A DNA stretch of 13,695 bases, taken from contig JBBRLA010000164.1 in assembly GCA_038231615.1 (NCBI GenBank), forward strand, positions 1 through 13,695. The letters are read 5' to 3'. Shown piece after piece: positions 1 to 7,012 of this stretch. The notes below the pieces were generated by a model, which saw only the letters and a program-made list of their open reading frames with translations, was not told the DNA's origin and did not search any database. The stretch's first letter is position 1. The number at the start of each line of letters is the position of its first letter. The DNA is from JBBRLA01 sp038231615 (lineage in GTDB: Bacteria > Myxococcota_A > Polyangia > Palsa-1104 > JAEUJZ01). The translations under genes were made by a program, and so were the position numbers.

Positions 1-203
1 GACGCTCCGATCGTGCCTGCCTGAGCTCGCAGCGCAACCGTCACGGCCCCCTTCGCCTCACCCTTGAGACTCCGCGGAGCACAACGCGCATGCTCGCCGC
101 ATCCTGGCGCGTCTCCGCTACCGCTTTTCGGCGATGGTCTCGCTAGACCTCACTCAGGCCCCGTCGGATCTGCCGTTGGCTGTGCCGCCAAGTAGAAGTT
201 TCC

Positions 204-239
204 TTGCAAATCAGTGATGACATCACTAAATTTACAGGT
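204..239 (+). promoter_or_regulatory. Candidate sigma-70-like promoter of the DUF4143 ATPase gene
   Basis: TTGCAA at 204-209 and TAAATT at 227-232 each match 4 of 6 bases of the -35 and -10 consensus and are separated by exactly 17 bases. Seven bases after the -10 box comes the A of the ATG at 240, so transcription would begin at or next to the start codon and the mRNA would be leaderless. This fits the absence of a clear Shine-Dalgarno sequence before 240. It also argues against the in-frame TTG at 204 as a start codon, because that TTG would be part of the -35 box. The match is by eye. Confidence 0.4.
213..227. promoter_or_regulatory. Perfect 15-bp palindrome, candidate operator
   Basis: AGTGATG-A-CATCACT is a perfect inverted repeat with 7-bp arms and a one-base centre. 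It fills most of the spacer between the candidate -35 (204-209) and -10 (227-232) boxes, and its last base is the first base of the -10 box. A dimeric repressor bound here would block RNA polymerase. No regulator gene lies next to it, and the binding protein cannot be named from the sequence. Confidence 0.45.
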
Positions 240-1520
240 ATGTACCTTCACCGGCAGCAGACCGAACGGCTGCGGAAGCTGATTCAGTTCTTTCCCGCCG
301 TGGTCATCACCGGTGCTCGGCAGGTGGGAAAGAGCACCTTCATCAAGCACGTTCTCGGCGCGCAGGCCGCCTATGTGGAGTTCGATCCGGTCGTCGACGT
401 GGAAAATGCCCGCCAGGATCCGGATCTCTTCCTCAACAATCGCGCGCCGCCGCTGATTCTCGACGAGATCCAATATGCGCCCGAGGTGGTGGCGGCCATC
501 AAGCGCCGCATCGACAAGGACCGGAGCCCGGGGCAGTACGTCCTCACCGGCTCTCAGCAATGGGGCGTCCTGCGCTCTATGGCCGAGAGCCTGGCGGGAC
601 GGGCGGTCTTTTTGGACATGGACAGCTTCTCGCTCGCCGAGATCGCCCAATCTCCGGTGCCGCCCTGGCTCCTGTCCTGGCTCGACGGCCCCGATCGCTT
701 TCTCTCGCAGCGCCCCTCCCGTCTGCCCCTGAAGGGTACGCTCTATGAACACCTGTGGCGAGGGTTTCTGCCCGAAGCCCAGTTCCTGCCGCTGGATCTC
801 CTGCCGGACTTTCACCAGGCGTATGTGCGGACCTATATCGAACGAGACGTGCGGCTTCTGGCGGATGTGTCTGACTGGCAGCTTTTCGGCCGGTTCGTCC
901 GCCTTCTCGGGGCCCTGAGCGCGCAAGAGATCAATTACAGCCAGATCGGTCGGGAACTTGGGATCACCCCCCAGACTGCCCGGCGCTGGCTCGACGTGCT
1001 GCGGGCCACCTTCCAGTGGTTCGAGGTGCCGGCCTACGAGGGCAACGCGATCAAGCGGGTCAGCGGCAGACCGAAGGGATATTTCGCGGATACCGGGGTG
1101 GCATGCATGGCGCAGGCCATTTCATCGCCCAACGCCATCGCCAGCCACCCGCTATGGGGCGCGCTCTTCGAGACCGCGATCGCATGCGAGGTGCGCAAGC
1201 AGTGCGCGCTGATGTCACCGCGCCCTCAACTCTATCATTACCGCTCGCGCGGGGGCGCCGAGGTCGACCTCCTTTTGGAGCGGGATGGCACGTTCTTTCC
1301 GATCGAGATCAAGGCCAAGAGCCATCCCGGCCGCGGCGATACCCGGGGAATCACCGCCTTTCGCGAGGCCCACCCCCATCTCAAGATCGAGCACGGCCTG
1401 GTTCTGGCCCCCTGCGAGACGATGTATCCCCTCTCCGACCGGGACCACGCCGTCCCGTGGGACCTCGCCGGGGTGGTCGGTTGTCCCCCAGGCATTGATC
1501 TCGCATCTTCCGACCCGTAA
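240..1520 (+). CDS. AAA_14/DUF4143 family ATP-binding protein
   Basis: A 426-residue P-loop ATPase of the widespread AAA_14 plus DUF4143 family, whose cellular role is not established. Residues 25-33 form Walker A (GARQVGKST). LILDEIQ at 72-78 is Walker B, with D75 and E76. TGSQQ at 103-107 is the sensor-like segment. The DUF4143 part contains ERDVR (201-205), a winged-helix-like stretch (about 226-258) and FADTG (282-286). The C-terminus looks like a PD-(D/E)xK nuclease fold: E311, D343 in VDLLL, and E356-I-K358. Length and motif order are normal for the family, so the gene appears intact. I chose the ATG at 240 over the upstream in-frame TTG at 204 because family members usually start with a short Met-Tyr-Leu-type leader and because 204 coincides with a -35-like box. 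There is no convincing Shine-Dalgarno sequence. The stop codon overlaps a downstream ATG (TAATG). Nuclease activity is inferred only. Confidence 0.9.
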   Translation: MYLHRQQTERLRKLIQFFPAVVITGARQVGKSTFIKHVLGAQAAYVEFDPVVDVENARQDPDLFLNNRAPPLILDEIQYAPEVVAAIKRRIDKDRSPGQYVLTGSQQWGVLRSMAESLAGRAVFLDMDSFSLAEIAQSPVPPWLLSWLDGPDRFLSQRPSRLPLKGTLYEHLWRGFLPEAQFLPLDLLPDFHQAYVRTYIERDVRLLADVSDWQLFGRFVRLLGALSAQEINYSQIGRELGITPQTARRWLDVLRATFQWFEVPAYEGNAIKRVSGRPKGYFADTGVACMAQAISSPNAIASHPLWGALFETAIACEVRKQCALMSPRPQLYHYRSRGGAEVDLLLERDGTFFPIEIKAKSHPGRGDTRGITAFREAHPHLKIEHGLVLAPCETMYPLSDRDHAVPWDLAGVVGCPPGIDLASSDP

Positions 1521-1807
1521 TGAAAACAACGAAATCCCGCCTGCGAGCCATCGTCCGGCGGACTCCCCCCAAGGTACCGCCGCATTTCATCGCGGCGGTG
1601 CCTGGGTCAACCCTCATCAACTCACCTCGCCCAGATCCACCCACACCTGGGTCAGGGCGGATCGGCAAAGTCCGCGGGCGGATCGGCAGAGTCCGCAGCA
1701 AAATCCGCAGGCGGGTTGGCCCACTCCGCAGCCAGATCGGCAACCTCCGCGGGCGGGTCGGCCTCTTCAGAATCAAGGACTTCGGTTTCCTGGCGACATG
1801 TGGGTGA
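1520..1807 (+). CDS. Doubtful small ORF with a basic heptad repeat
   Basis: A 95-codon frame starts at the ATG that overlaps the upstream stop codon (TAATG), an arrangement typical of translational coupling. Its second half translates the 21-bp tandem repeat as heptads such as GRIGKVR and GRIGRVR, rich in Arg with Ile/Val/Leu at regular positions. That could form a basic coiled coil or bind nucleic acid. Against it: no family is recognised, the first half is proline-rich and unstructured, the other forward frames across the repeat are also open, and a strong hairpin lies inside the frame. It may be non-coding repeat DNA. Confidence 0.18.
   Translation: MKTTKSRLRAIVRRTPPKVPPHFIAAVPGSTLINSPRPDPPTPGSGRIGKVRGRIGRVRSKIRRRVGPLRSQIGNLRGRVGLFRIKDFGFLATCG
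1573..1602 (+). terminator. GC-rich hairpin after the DUF4143 ATPase gene
   Basis: GGTACCGCCGC (1573-1583) pairs with GCGGCGGTGCC (1592-1602), giving an 11-bp stem with one G-T wobble and an 8-base loop. A1572 and T1603 add one more pair. It begins 52 bases after the stop codon. There is no T-run after it, so it is not a textbook intrinsic terminator. It could instead be a transcript-end stabiliser, a rho-assisted terminator or a regulatory structure. Confidence 0.35.
1653..1770. repeat. Degenerate 21-bp tandem repeat (five units plus a 12-bp partial)
   Basis: Units related to GGGCGGATCGGCARAGTCC follow head to tail: 1653-1674, 1675-1695, a 12-base remnant 1696-1707, then 1708-1728, 1729-1749 and 1750-1770. 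Each unit except the last ends in TCCG. The first two are nearly identical and the rest have diverged. The period is a multiple of three, so the array stays in register in any reading frame. It could be a coding heptad repeat, a protein-binding array, or a relic produced by slippage. Confidence 0.75.
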
Positions 1808-2014
1808 TCACGTTGCACGCGTAGGTCTTGCCGCCGCCGGGGGCGCTGAGGAGCGGGGCGAGGGAGGGCGCTGCCTGAAAGGCTGGCCTTGAAGCCGTAC
1901 TGGGAAAACCCGCCGTACGGAATTTTAGGGGGGGTGATGGAGACGTCGGTATCATTTGAAACCCGGTCCGCGCCATCGCCCTACCCGACCGTCCTGATCA
2001 CCGCAGCGCCCGCG

Positions 2015-2029
2015 TGATATAAGCCGGTC
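2015..2029 (+). promoter_or_regulatory. Candidate extended -10 promoter, probably leaderless start
   Basis: TGATATAAG at 2015-2023 matches the extended -10 form TGnTATAAT at all but the last base. Six bases separate it from the A of the ATG at 2030, which is the expected distance to a transcription start. No Shine-Dalgarno sequence precedes the ATG. The -35 region is weak (TGATCA at 1995-2000), which an extended -10 can tolerate. Confidence 0.45.
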
Positions 2030-4978
2030 ATGGAGCGATTCTTCAACACCGAGGGCCCGTGCGAGCCTTCCCGTCACTACATGCTCCCCCCGCTTGCGCG
2101 CCTGCCGACAATCCAGCGCCTCATCGACCGCGGCAAGTATCTGGTCTTGCACGCACCTCGTCAGTCGGGCAAGACCACGGCCCTTCGTGCACTGGTCCAT
2201 GACCTGAACCACAAGGGCCGTTACCTCGCTGCCGTTGTGACCATGGAGGTGGGCGCGCCCTTCACGGACGATATCTCCCAGGCAGAGCGTCTGGACCAAG
2301 AGCGGCCGAGCGAACGAATCAAGGAGCGGCTGGACGCCCAAGAAAAGACGCATTTTCAGGACCAACGACGATTCATGTCGGATCTGAAGGAGCCGGAGTT
2401 CTATCTTCCGGATGATCCGCTGGGCATGATCGTTTCATTCCTTGGAGACGAAGCAGCGGCGCGGTGGCTCTATCTGGGCGCGGTGTTCGTTCGTCCCGTC
2501 TTGGCCTTTCCTGAGGGGTCTTTTGAACACCGGGAAGTCGATCTGGTAAAGCGACTGAAAGACTACGGGAATTCACTGGAGGAGTGGATCCCGGGGGCAC
2601 AAAGACAGATCGAGCTGAGCCAGAAACTTCATCAAGAAGGCTGCAGTGGCATGTTGGCCCTGTTTGCACGCCACCGTCCTGACCCTGAGGATGTCGAGTT
2701 GGGGCTTCGGATCATCAAGAGCTTTCGCGATGCTACGGCCCGTGGGTCCACCCGAGTTCTCCATGAAATTCAGTGCGCCGGAGTGCTGAATCTCCTGGGA
2801 TCTGAGGCACTGTGGCAGGGCGATCTGCAAACGGCCAACCAGGCCTATGGACGCGCGCAGGAACTGGCGCTGGTGGATCGGGATGTACTGACAGAGTGGG
2901 TGGCGGCCACTGGGCTGGCGTTGTCCTTAAACTGGCAAGGCGATCACTGGGGGGTCAGCCGTGCTGAGCGCGAGCCGATTCTGGCCGCTGCCGACAAGCG
3001 TTCTCGGCGCCGTGATGAACTGGAGAAAGGACCGAAGGTACAGGAGGTTAAACAACACCACGAAAACGTGGTAGCCGAGGCGCAAAAGCGCCTTCTTGGG
3101 CGGCTATGCGAGGATCTCGCGAATGACCGAGAAAGTGAACACCCGGCTTTCGGGGTGAGCGGCGAGAAGTTGCAGGAGCTGCTTCAAGATCAGGAAGAGC
3201 TGGGCCTACCCCCGATGGGGCGCGGAGAGGTTGCCCAGATATTGGGCACGATTTGGCTTCTCTTGGCTCCCTCTCCAGAGGAGAAGCTGCTCTCGTCGGC
3301 CGTGGCCCTCCTGTGCCGCTATGGCACCGGCGGTCTGGGCGGCACATTCAAGAAGTTCCGGTTCTACTCGCCAGCCCTTCATCCTCTGCGCCCGGACTTC
3401 AGCGAAGTCTGCCAAGAAGTGCTGAGGCCCGGCCGCTCTCCCGGAGAATGGCTGGCCAAACTGGCATTCCTGGAACGCCATGCTCTGGACCTGCCACTTT
3501 CACTCGCAACCAGGGCCCGCGAATTCTATGACGGATCACTGAAGTATTTTCTTCAGCAGGCAGCCCATAATCGATGGATTATTAGACAGGAAGGTCCGGA
3601 ATTCGGCTCTACCGCGGACTGGTCGATCCTGGGTTCCCTGATCGAGCAGGCGGTCTTGCTCGCAGGACTCTTGCCCGACGGAATAGACTGGGTGCATCAA
3701 CTCCTTCAGCGGTCGGAGCCTTCTTGCTGGCTACGTGTTCTGGAGTGTCTGCGCATCGTACGCTGGGGTCAGCGATGGGACATCGGAGAACTCCCGACCA
3801 ATCGGCTTGCAGCTATCGCTGAGCGCCTAGTGGAACTGCTGGAGAGCCCGGAAAGCGAAGCGCTATTCGCAGAGGAGAGGTTGAACGGCACTTTTGTTAG
3901 TGATGATTTTATTCCCTCTGGAATCGCACAGATTTTGTCAGTGCTCCAAAAACTTGCCGTAGAGCCAGCCTTGGTGAGCACCCTCCATGGTCGATTGTGC
4001 CAGATGCTGGAGGCCGGGCTGCGTCGGGATAAAACGCCCCTTTATCAGCGCACCTTCTTTTCTACCCAGGTGTTCGCATGGCTCCACGCACAGGCTGATG
4101 CCGAGACTCGATCGCTGGTCGAGCGGCAGGTGGACGCACTGCTTGATCGGATCGATAGCTTCGCGACGGACAGCGGTTATTTCGCTAGGTATCAATTCTT
4201 GTCCCGGGTATTGCCGCAGCTATCGACGGCCCAAGTTGATCGTCTGGAGCGCCTGCTGAAACACCACCGCGAAGAACTTCTGCGTGCGGCGGCAACGCGC
4301 GAGTACGCAGCGGCATCGCTCGCATGGTTCGCGGCTCGCGCGATGGCGACAGAGAGGCCCGGGCTGCACGATGTGGCACGTGATCTCGTTGCCTGCACTG
4401 CGCCGGTGCCCGCCGTGCTCGCGGCCATCGTCACGGCGCCGCCGCCTCGCCTGGGGGAGTTGTTCTCGGTGCTCGACAGGGCAGTCCTGCATTGTCTGCG
4501 GGGGTTGGTCTCCGCGCCCATGCCCTGGTTCCATGCTGACCGACTACCGCCGTCCTTCTACCAGCGCGATGCATTGGTGAGTGCCGGCCTGGATGCAGTG
4601 CATAACTACATTCATGAACATGGGGCTCATCCCCCACCTTCCGGTTGGGCGAGCTGGCTCGATCCGGTGCTGGCGCATATCTACAGCCGTGACCCCGATC
4701 GGGCGGCGAGCGCCCTCAAAGTTCTGAATCTAGCTTTAGGGAAGATTCCTACCGAGGTGGACCGGGTTCGTGCGATTCACGCCCTGACGTGGGCCCTGGC
4801 CCAGCCCGATCGCCCAGTTCGAGATGCCGGTCTGGCCGCTGCTCTCCGCCATCGAAGCTACCTGGAGGCCGGACCCGCCGGTGTGGCCCTGGCAGAAGCC
4901 TTGCGGAACTACGACCCGCCCAAGACAGTGTCCGCCCGATGGTTTGCGCGGACCAGCTTGCTGGCCGAAGAAGAGTAG
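2030..4978 (+). CDS. P-loop ATPase head fused to a large helical TPR/HEAT-like protein
   Basis: A 982-residue protein of unknown function. Residues 1-85 match the start of a common bacterial AAA ATP-binding protein family of about 500 residues: the NTEGPC and HYMLP signatures, then Walker A APRQSGKTT at 42-50 with K48. After about residue 87 the resemblance stops. No Walker B or sensor follows, so only the first lobe of the ATPase is present. Residues from about 90 to the end are almost wholly alpha-helical: a charged linker (90-115), a TPR-like segment near DLQTANQAYGRAQELA (about 263-278), then many HEAT/ARM-like helix pairs. There is no signal peptide or transmembrane segment, so it is probably cytoplasmic. 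The middle is poorer in GC than the flanking genes, while the head and the last 700 bases are GC-rich. The body could once have begun at M116 (2375). It may be a scaffold or sensor, or a product of illegitimate recombination. The coding call is firm; the function is not known. Confidence 0.85.
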   Translation: MERFFNTEGPCEPSRHYMLPPLARLPTIQRLIDRGKYLVLHAPRQSGKTTALRALVHDLNHKGRYLAAVVTMEVGAPFTDDISQAERLDQERPSERIKERLDAQEKTHFQDQRRFMSDLKEPEFYLPDDPLGMIVSFLGDEAAARWLYLGAVFVRPVLAFPEGSFEHREVDLVKRLKDYGNSLEEWIPGAQRQIELSQKLHQEGCSGMLALFARHRPDPEDVELGLRIIKSFRDATARGSTRVLHEIQCAGVLNLLGSEALWQGDLQTANQAYGRAQELALVDRDVLTEWVAATGLALSLNWQGDHWGVSRAEREPILAAADKRSRRRDELEKGPKVQEVKQHHENVVAEAQKRLLGRLCEDLANDRESEHPAFGVSGEKLQELLQDQEELGLPPMGRGEVAQILGTIWLLLAPSPEEKLLSSAVALLCRYGTGGLGGTFKKFRFYSPALHPLRPDFSEVCQEVLRPGRSPGEWLAKLAFLERHALDLPLSLATRAREFYDGSLKYFLQQAAHNRWIIRQEGPEFGSTADWSILGSLIEQAVLLAGLLPDGIDWVHQLLQRSEPSCWLRVLECLRIVRWGQRWDIGELPTNRLAAIAERLVELLESPESEALFAEERLNGTFVSDDFIPSGIAQILSVLQKLAVEPALVSTLHGRLCQMLEAGLRRDKTPLYQRTFFSTQVFAWLHAQADAETRSLVERQVDALLDRIDSFATDSGYFARYQFLSRVLPQLSTAQVDRLERLLKHHREELLRAAATREYAAASLAWFAARAMATERPGLHDVARDLVACTAPVPAVLAAIVTAPPPRLGELFSVLDRAVLHCLRGLVSAPMPWFHADRLPPSFYQRDALVSAGLDAVHNYIHEHGAHPPPSGWASWLDPVLAHIYSRDPDRAASALKVLNLALGKIPTEVDRVRAIHALTWALAQPDRPVRDAGLAAALRHRSYLEAGPAGVALAEALRNYDPPKTVSARWFARTSLLAEEE

Positions 4979-5047
4979 GTGTCTTGTCAGCAGAAGGAGG
5001 ATTGCAGGTGGGCGGACGGTGAAGAAAGGAGGACGGGTGAGGCGGGC

Positions 5048-5119
5048 CTATCCGATGTTGGGCGTACACATCCCGGCGGTGCAGCGGAACTCGCCCGGGC
5101 AGTCCTTGCCGATTTGTTC
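5048..5119 (-). pseudogene. Relic of a cysteine-rich secreted-protein tail
   Basis: On the - strand 23 codons, ending at a TAG (5048-5050), read as a cysteine-rich tail that includes CPGEFRCTAGMCTPN. The spacing of three cysteines resembles the tails of many myxobacterial surface proteins. An in-frame TGA lies immediately upstream (5120-5122), so there is no room for a start codon. It lies on the same strand as the TPR gene, just after its stop, and next to the right edge of the ATPase cassette. It may be what remains of a gene cut by a rearrangement. It is very short and could be chance. Confidence 0.25.
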
Positions 5120-5125
5120 TCAGCC

Positions 5126-5142
5126 GACAGCGGTTCGCTGAC
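5126..5142. terminator. Small hairpin between convergent genes
   Basis: GACAGCG and CGCTGAC can pair across a GTT loop with one mismatch. The hairpin lies in the 176-bp gap where the ATPase-fusion gene (+) and the TPR gene (-) converge, where terminators are expected. Neither side has a T-run, so support is weak. Confidence 0.2.
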
Positions 5143-5154
5143 GGATGGCCCGCC

Positions 5155-6945
5155 TTATTTGCTGGGGCTGCCAGCCTGGCTTCGTGCTTCCGTGAGGCCC
5201 GGCCAGGCGGCATCCGCCTGGTCCCATGCGACAACCAGCTTCTGGTAGATCTCCGCCGCTGCGCCTGGATCGTAACCCTGCGCCGCGGAACGGGCCGCGC
5301 CCAGCAGCGAGCGAGTCCGGCCCGGATGTACATAGATCGCTCGCGCGAATTCCGCCGACGCCTCCTTCTGCTTGCCACTGCGCAGAAGCAGTTCGCCCAG
5401 GCGCTCGTGGGAAGAGAGGGCGAAAGCCGGCCCCGATGGGGGAGGTAGCTTTTCTTCCAGTGTCACGGCACGCCGCAGATCGGTCAGCGCGCTCGGGATG
5501 TTCCCCTGGGCCTGCGCGGCGGCTGCGGTGACGTAGAGTTCGAGAATCTCCATCTTCGTTGGGATGTTAGGATCTCCACCAGAGAACTGCCGCCGCAATG
5601 CACGGAGTTCCTGGGCCCGGGCCTTCGCCGCCGCGGCGTCCCCGCGGGCAGCCGACGAGAGGCCACGCACGCCGGCGGCCAGCATCCCCCGCAAGAGCCC
5701 CTCGCGGGCAGGCCCCGCGGCGGCATGTACCCCACAGGCCGGTCCCGCTGTCGGCGCAGTCCCTTTATCGCCCTTGGACAGGCCCGCCGCCGGGACTGCC
5801 GCGCCGATTGGCTTCCCCGGCGAAAGAGCTGCCTCGGCCGGCACCCCCTTGAGCGGGGCCAGCAACTCTTCCGTCGCCTGCCATTCCCCGGTCTCCAGCA
5901 GATAGGCCAGCACCACGTCCAGATACGCAATCCACCACCGCGTCTCCTGGCTTTTGCTCAGGGCTTCGGCGACCGACTGCACTCCCTGTCGGGCCTGGGC
6001 CTTCTGTCCGCGCTCCAGTTGAATGGCCACCAGCCATCCCTGCGCATGGTAGAAGTCGCCGCCCAGTTCCGCGCCTCGCCGCGCCGCCACCGTCCGCGCT
6101 GCCGCGATGGACGATTCGTTGGCCGCCGCCGCCTCGGGCCACATGCCAAGCTGGACAAAGATGTGCGAGGGCATGTGCCGGGCATGGGCCGCCTCGGGGG
6201 CGATGTCGCTATAGCGCCGGGCCGCCGGCAGGCCCAGGGCCGCATGGTCGGGATCGTCGAAGGCGTGGATGATGTAGTGGGCCGCGCCCGGGTGGCGGGG
6301 GTTTTTGGCGAGAATGTCCAGCGCCACCGCCGCGGTCTGCATTCGCGCATGCAGGCCGGAGTCTTCCGGGCTCACTCCGCCGAGGAGAGCCAGGGCATAA
6401 AATGCCGCCGCCTCCAGGTCCTGGGGGTAGGCGCGATGGAGCCGCTCCATGGCCACGGCGTAGGCTTGGTCGCGGGCGGCCTTGCTGACCCGATGCGCTT
6501 CGCGATCGGAGTAGAGCGCCCGCAATGCCTCGACGTAGGCCCGCTCCCTGGGGGTGGACCTTGCGGGATCGACCCACTTGTCCAGGACCGCCAGCACCTT
6601 CTGCCCCCCGGCGGTGTCCTGCTCCTGCCACACCGGATGATTGAGCGCCATGGCCTCGCCCCAGTAGCCCATCAGGAACCCCGGCTCGGCCCGGGTCGAG
6701 GCCCGGAACTGGTCGAGGGCCTCGTCATACCAGAAGGAATGCAGCGCCAGCACCCCGCGCTGGAAGTGGGCCTTGGCCGAGGCGCTGCCGGTCACCGGAA
6801 AGTCGATCTTCCCCAGTTGCCCGGCCGGATCTTTCGCCGCCGCTCGGACGGCGGGAGGCACCTCGCTGGGCGCAGAAAGGGCAGGTGCCACCCCCAGAAA
6901 CGAAGTGAACAGGACCACATGAGAAGGCCGCTTCATGCGGCGCAT
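5155..6945 (-). CDS. Exported TPR-repeat protein
   Basis: A 596-residue protein with an N-terminal signal peptide (basic MRRMKRPSH, hydrophobic core, likely cleavage near residues 22-25), so it should work in the envelope or periplasm. The mature part has many TPR-like helix pairs. A block at about 218-270 is characteristic of a conserved but uncharacterised TPR family: HPGAAHYIIHAFDDPDHA followed by a second stretch containing RHMPSHIFVQLGMW. Its fixed histidines suggest a role beyond simple scaffolding, possibly metal binding, which is my inference. Residues 370-415 form an Ala/Pro/Gly-rich linker. The start at 6945 is chosen because AAGGA lies 4 bases upstream; in-frame codons further upstream lack such a site and would bury the signal peptide. 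The gene lies 67 bases after the lipoprotein gene on the same strand, so the two are probably co-transcribed. Confidence 0.85.
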   Translation of the reverse strand: MRRMKRPSHVVLFTSFLGVAPALSAPSEVPPAVRAAAKDPAGQLGKIDFPVTGSASAKAHFQRGVLALHSFWYDEALDQFRASTRAEPGFLMGYWGEAMALNHPVWQEQDTAGGQKVLAVLDKWVDPARSTPRERAYVEALRALYSDREAHRVSKAARDQAYAVAMERLHRAYPQDLEAAAFYALALLGGVSPEDSGLHARMQTAAVALDILAKNPRHPGAAHYIIHAFDDPDHAALGLPAARRYSDIAPEAAHARHMPSHIFVQLGMWPEAAAANESSIAAARTVAARRGAELGGDFYHAQGWLVAIQLERGQKAQARQGVQSVAEALSKSQETRWWIAYLDVVLAYLLETGEWQATEELLAPLKGVPAEAALSPGKPIGAAVPAAGLSKGDKGTAPTAGPACGVHAAAGPAREGLLRGMLAAGVRGLSSAARGDAAAAKARAQELRALRRQFSGGDPNIPTKMEILELYVTAAAAQAQGNIPSALTDLRRAVTLEEKLPPPSGPAFALSSHERLGELLLRSGKQKEASAEFARAIYVHPGRTRSLLGAARSAAQGYDPGAAAEIYQKLVVAWDQADAAWPGLTEARSQAGSPSK

Positions 6946-7012
6946 CTTATCCTTCCCGCCGGAAAAGGGACCAGGGGCGGAGGGTGCTTTCGCCGCCGAT
7001 TCCACGGCCGGC

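Larger units (their letters stand above)
1521..2029. other. 508-bp spacer between the two ATPase-type genes
   Basis: The spacer holds the hairpin at 1573-1602, the 21-bp repeats at 1653-1770, the doubtful small ORF and the promoter-like sequence at 2015-2029. Between about 1790 and 1990 the - strand is open for 67 codons and includes a P-loop-like stretch, SAPGGGKTYACN, but the family is not recognised and the frame may be chance in GC-rich DNA. No transposase or recombinase gene was seen here. Confidence 0.6.

Noticed and set aside
1..203. Possible partial gene in the left flank
   Set aside because: Short stretches are open on both strands, but each is interrupted by stops and none resembles a known protein.
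204..239. N-terminal extension of the DUF4143 ATPase from a TTG at 204
   Set aside because: The extension overlaps a -35-like box and the operator palindrome, and the added 12 residues are not family-like. The ATG at 240 is preferred.
1653..1770. CRISPR array
   Set aside because: The units are contiguous with no unique spacers between them and no cas genes are present; it is a tandem repeat.
240..4978. A named anti-phage defence system
   Set aside because: ATPase plus repeat protein and signs of transfer are suggestive, but no recognised effector domain (TIR, SIR2, HNH and similar) is visible apart from the PD-(D/E)xK-like end of the DUF4143 protein. Naming a system would be invention.
5037..5141. 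34-codon + strand ORF beginning with GTG after a good AAAGGAGG site
   Set aside because: It follows a convergent gene end, encodes no recognisable protein, and overlaps the antisense cysteine-rich relic. The Shine-Dalgarno match alone is not enough in purine-rich DNA.
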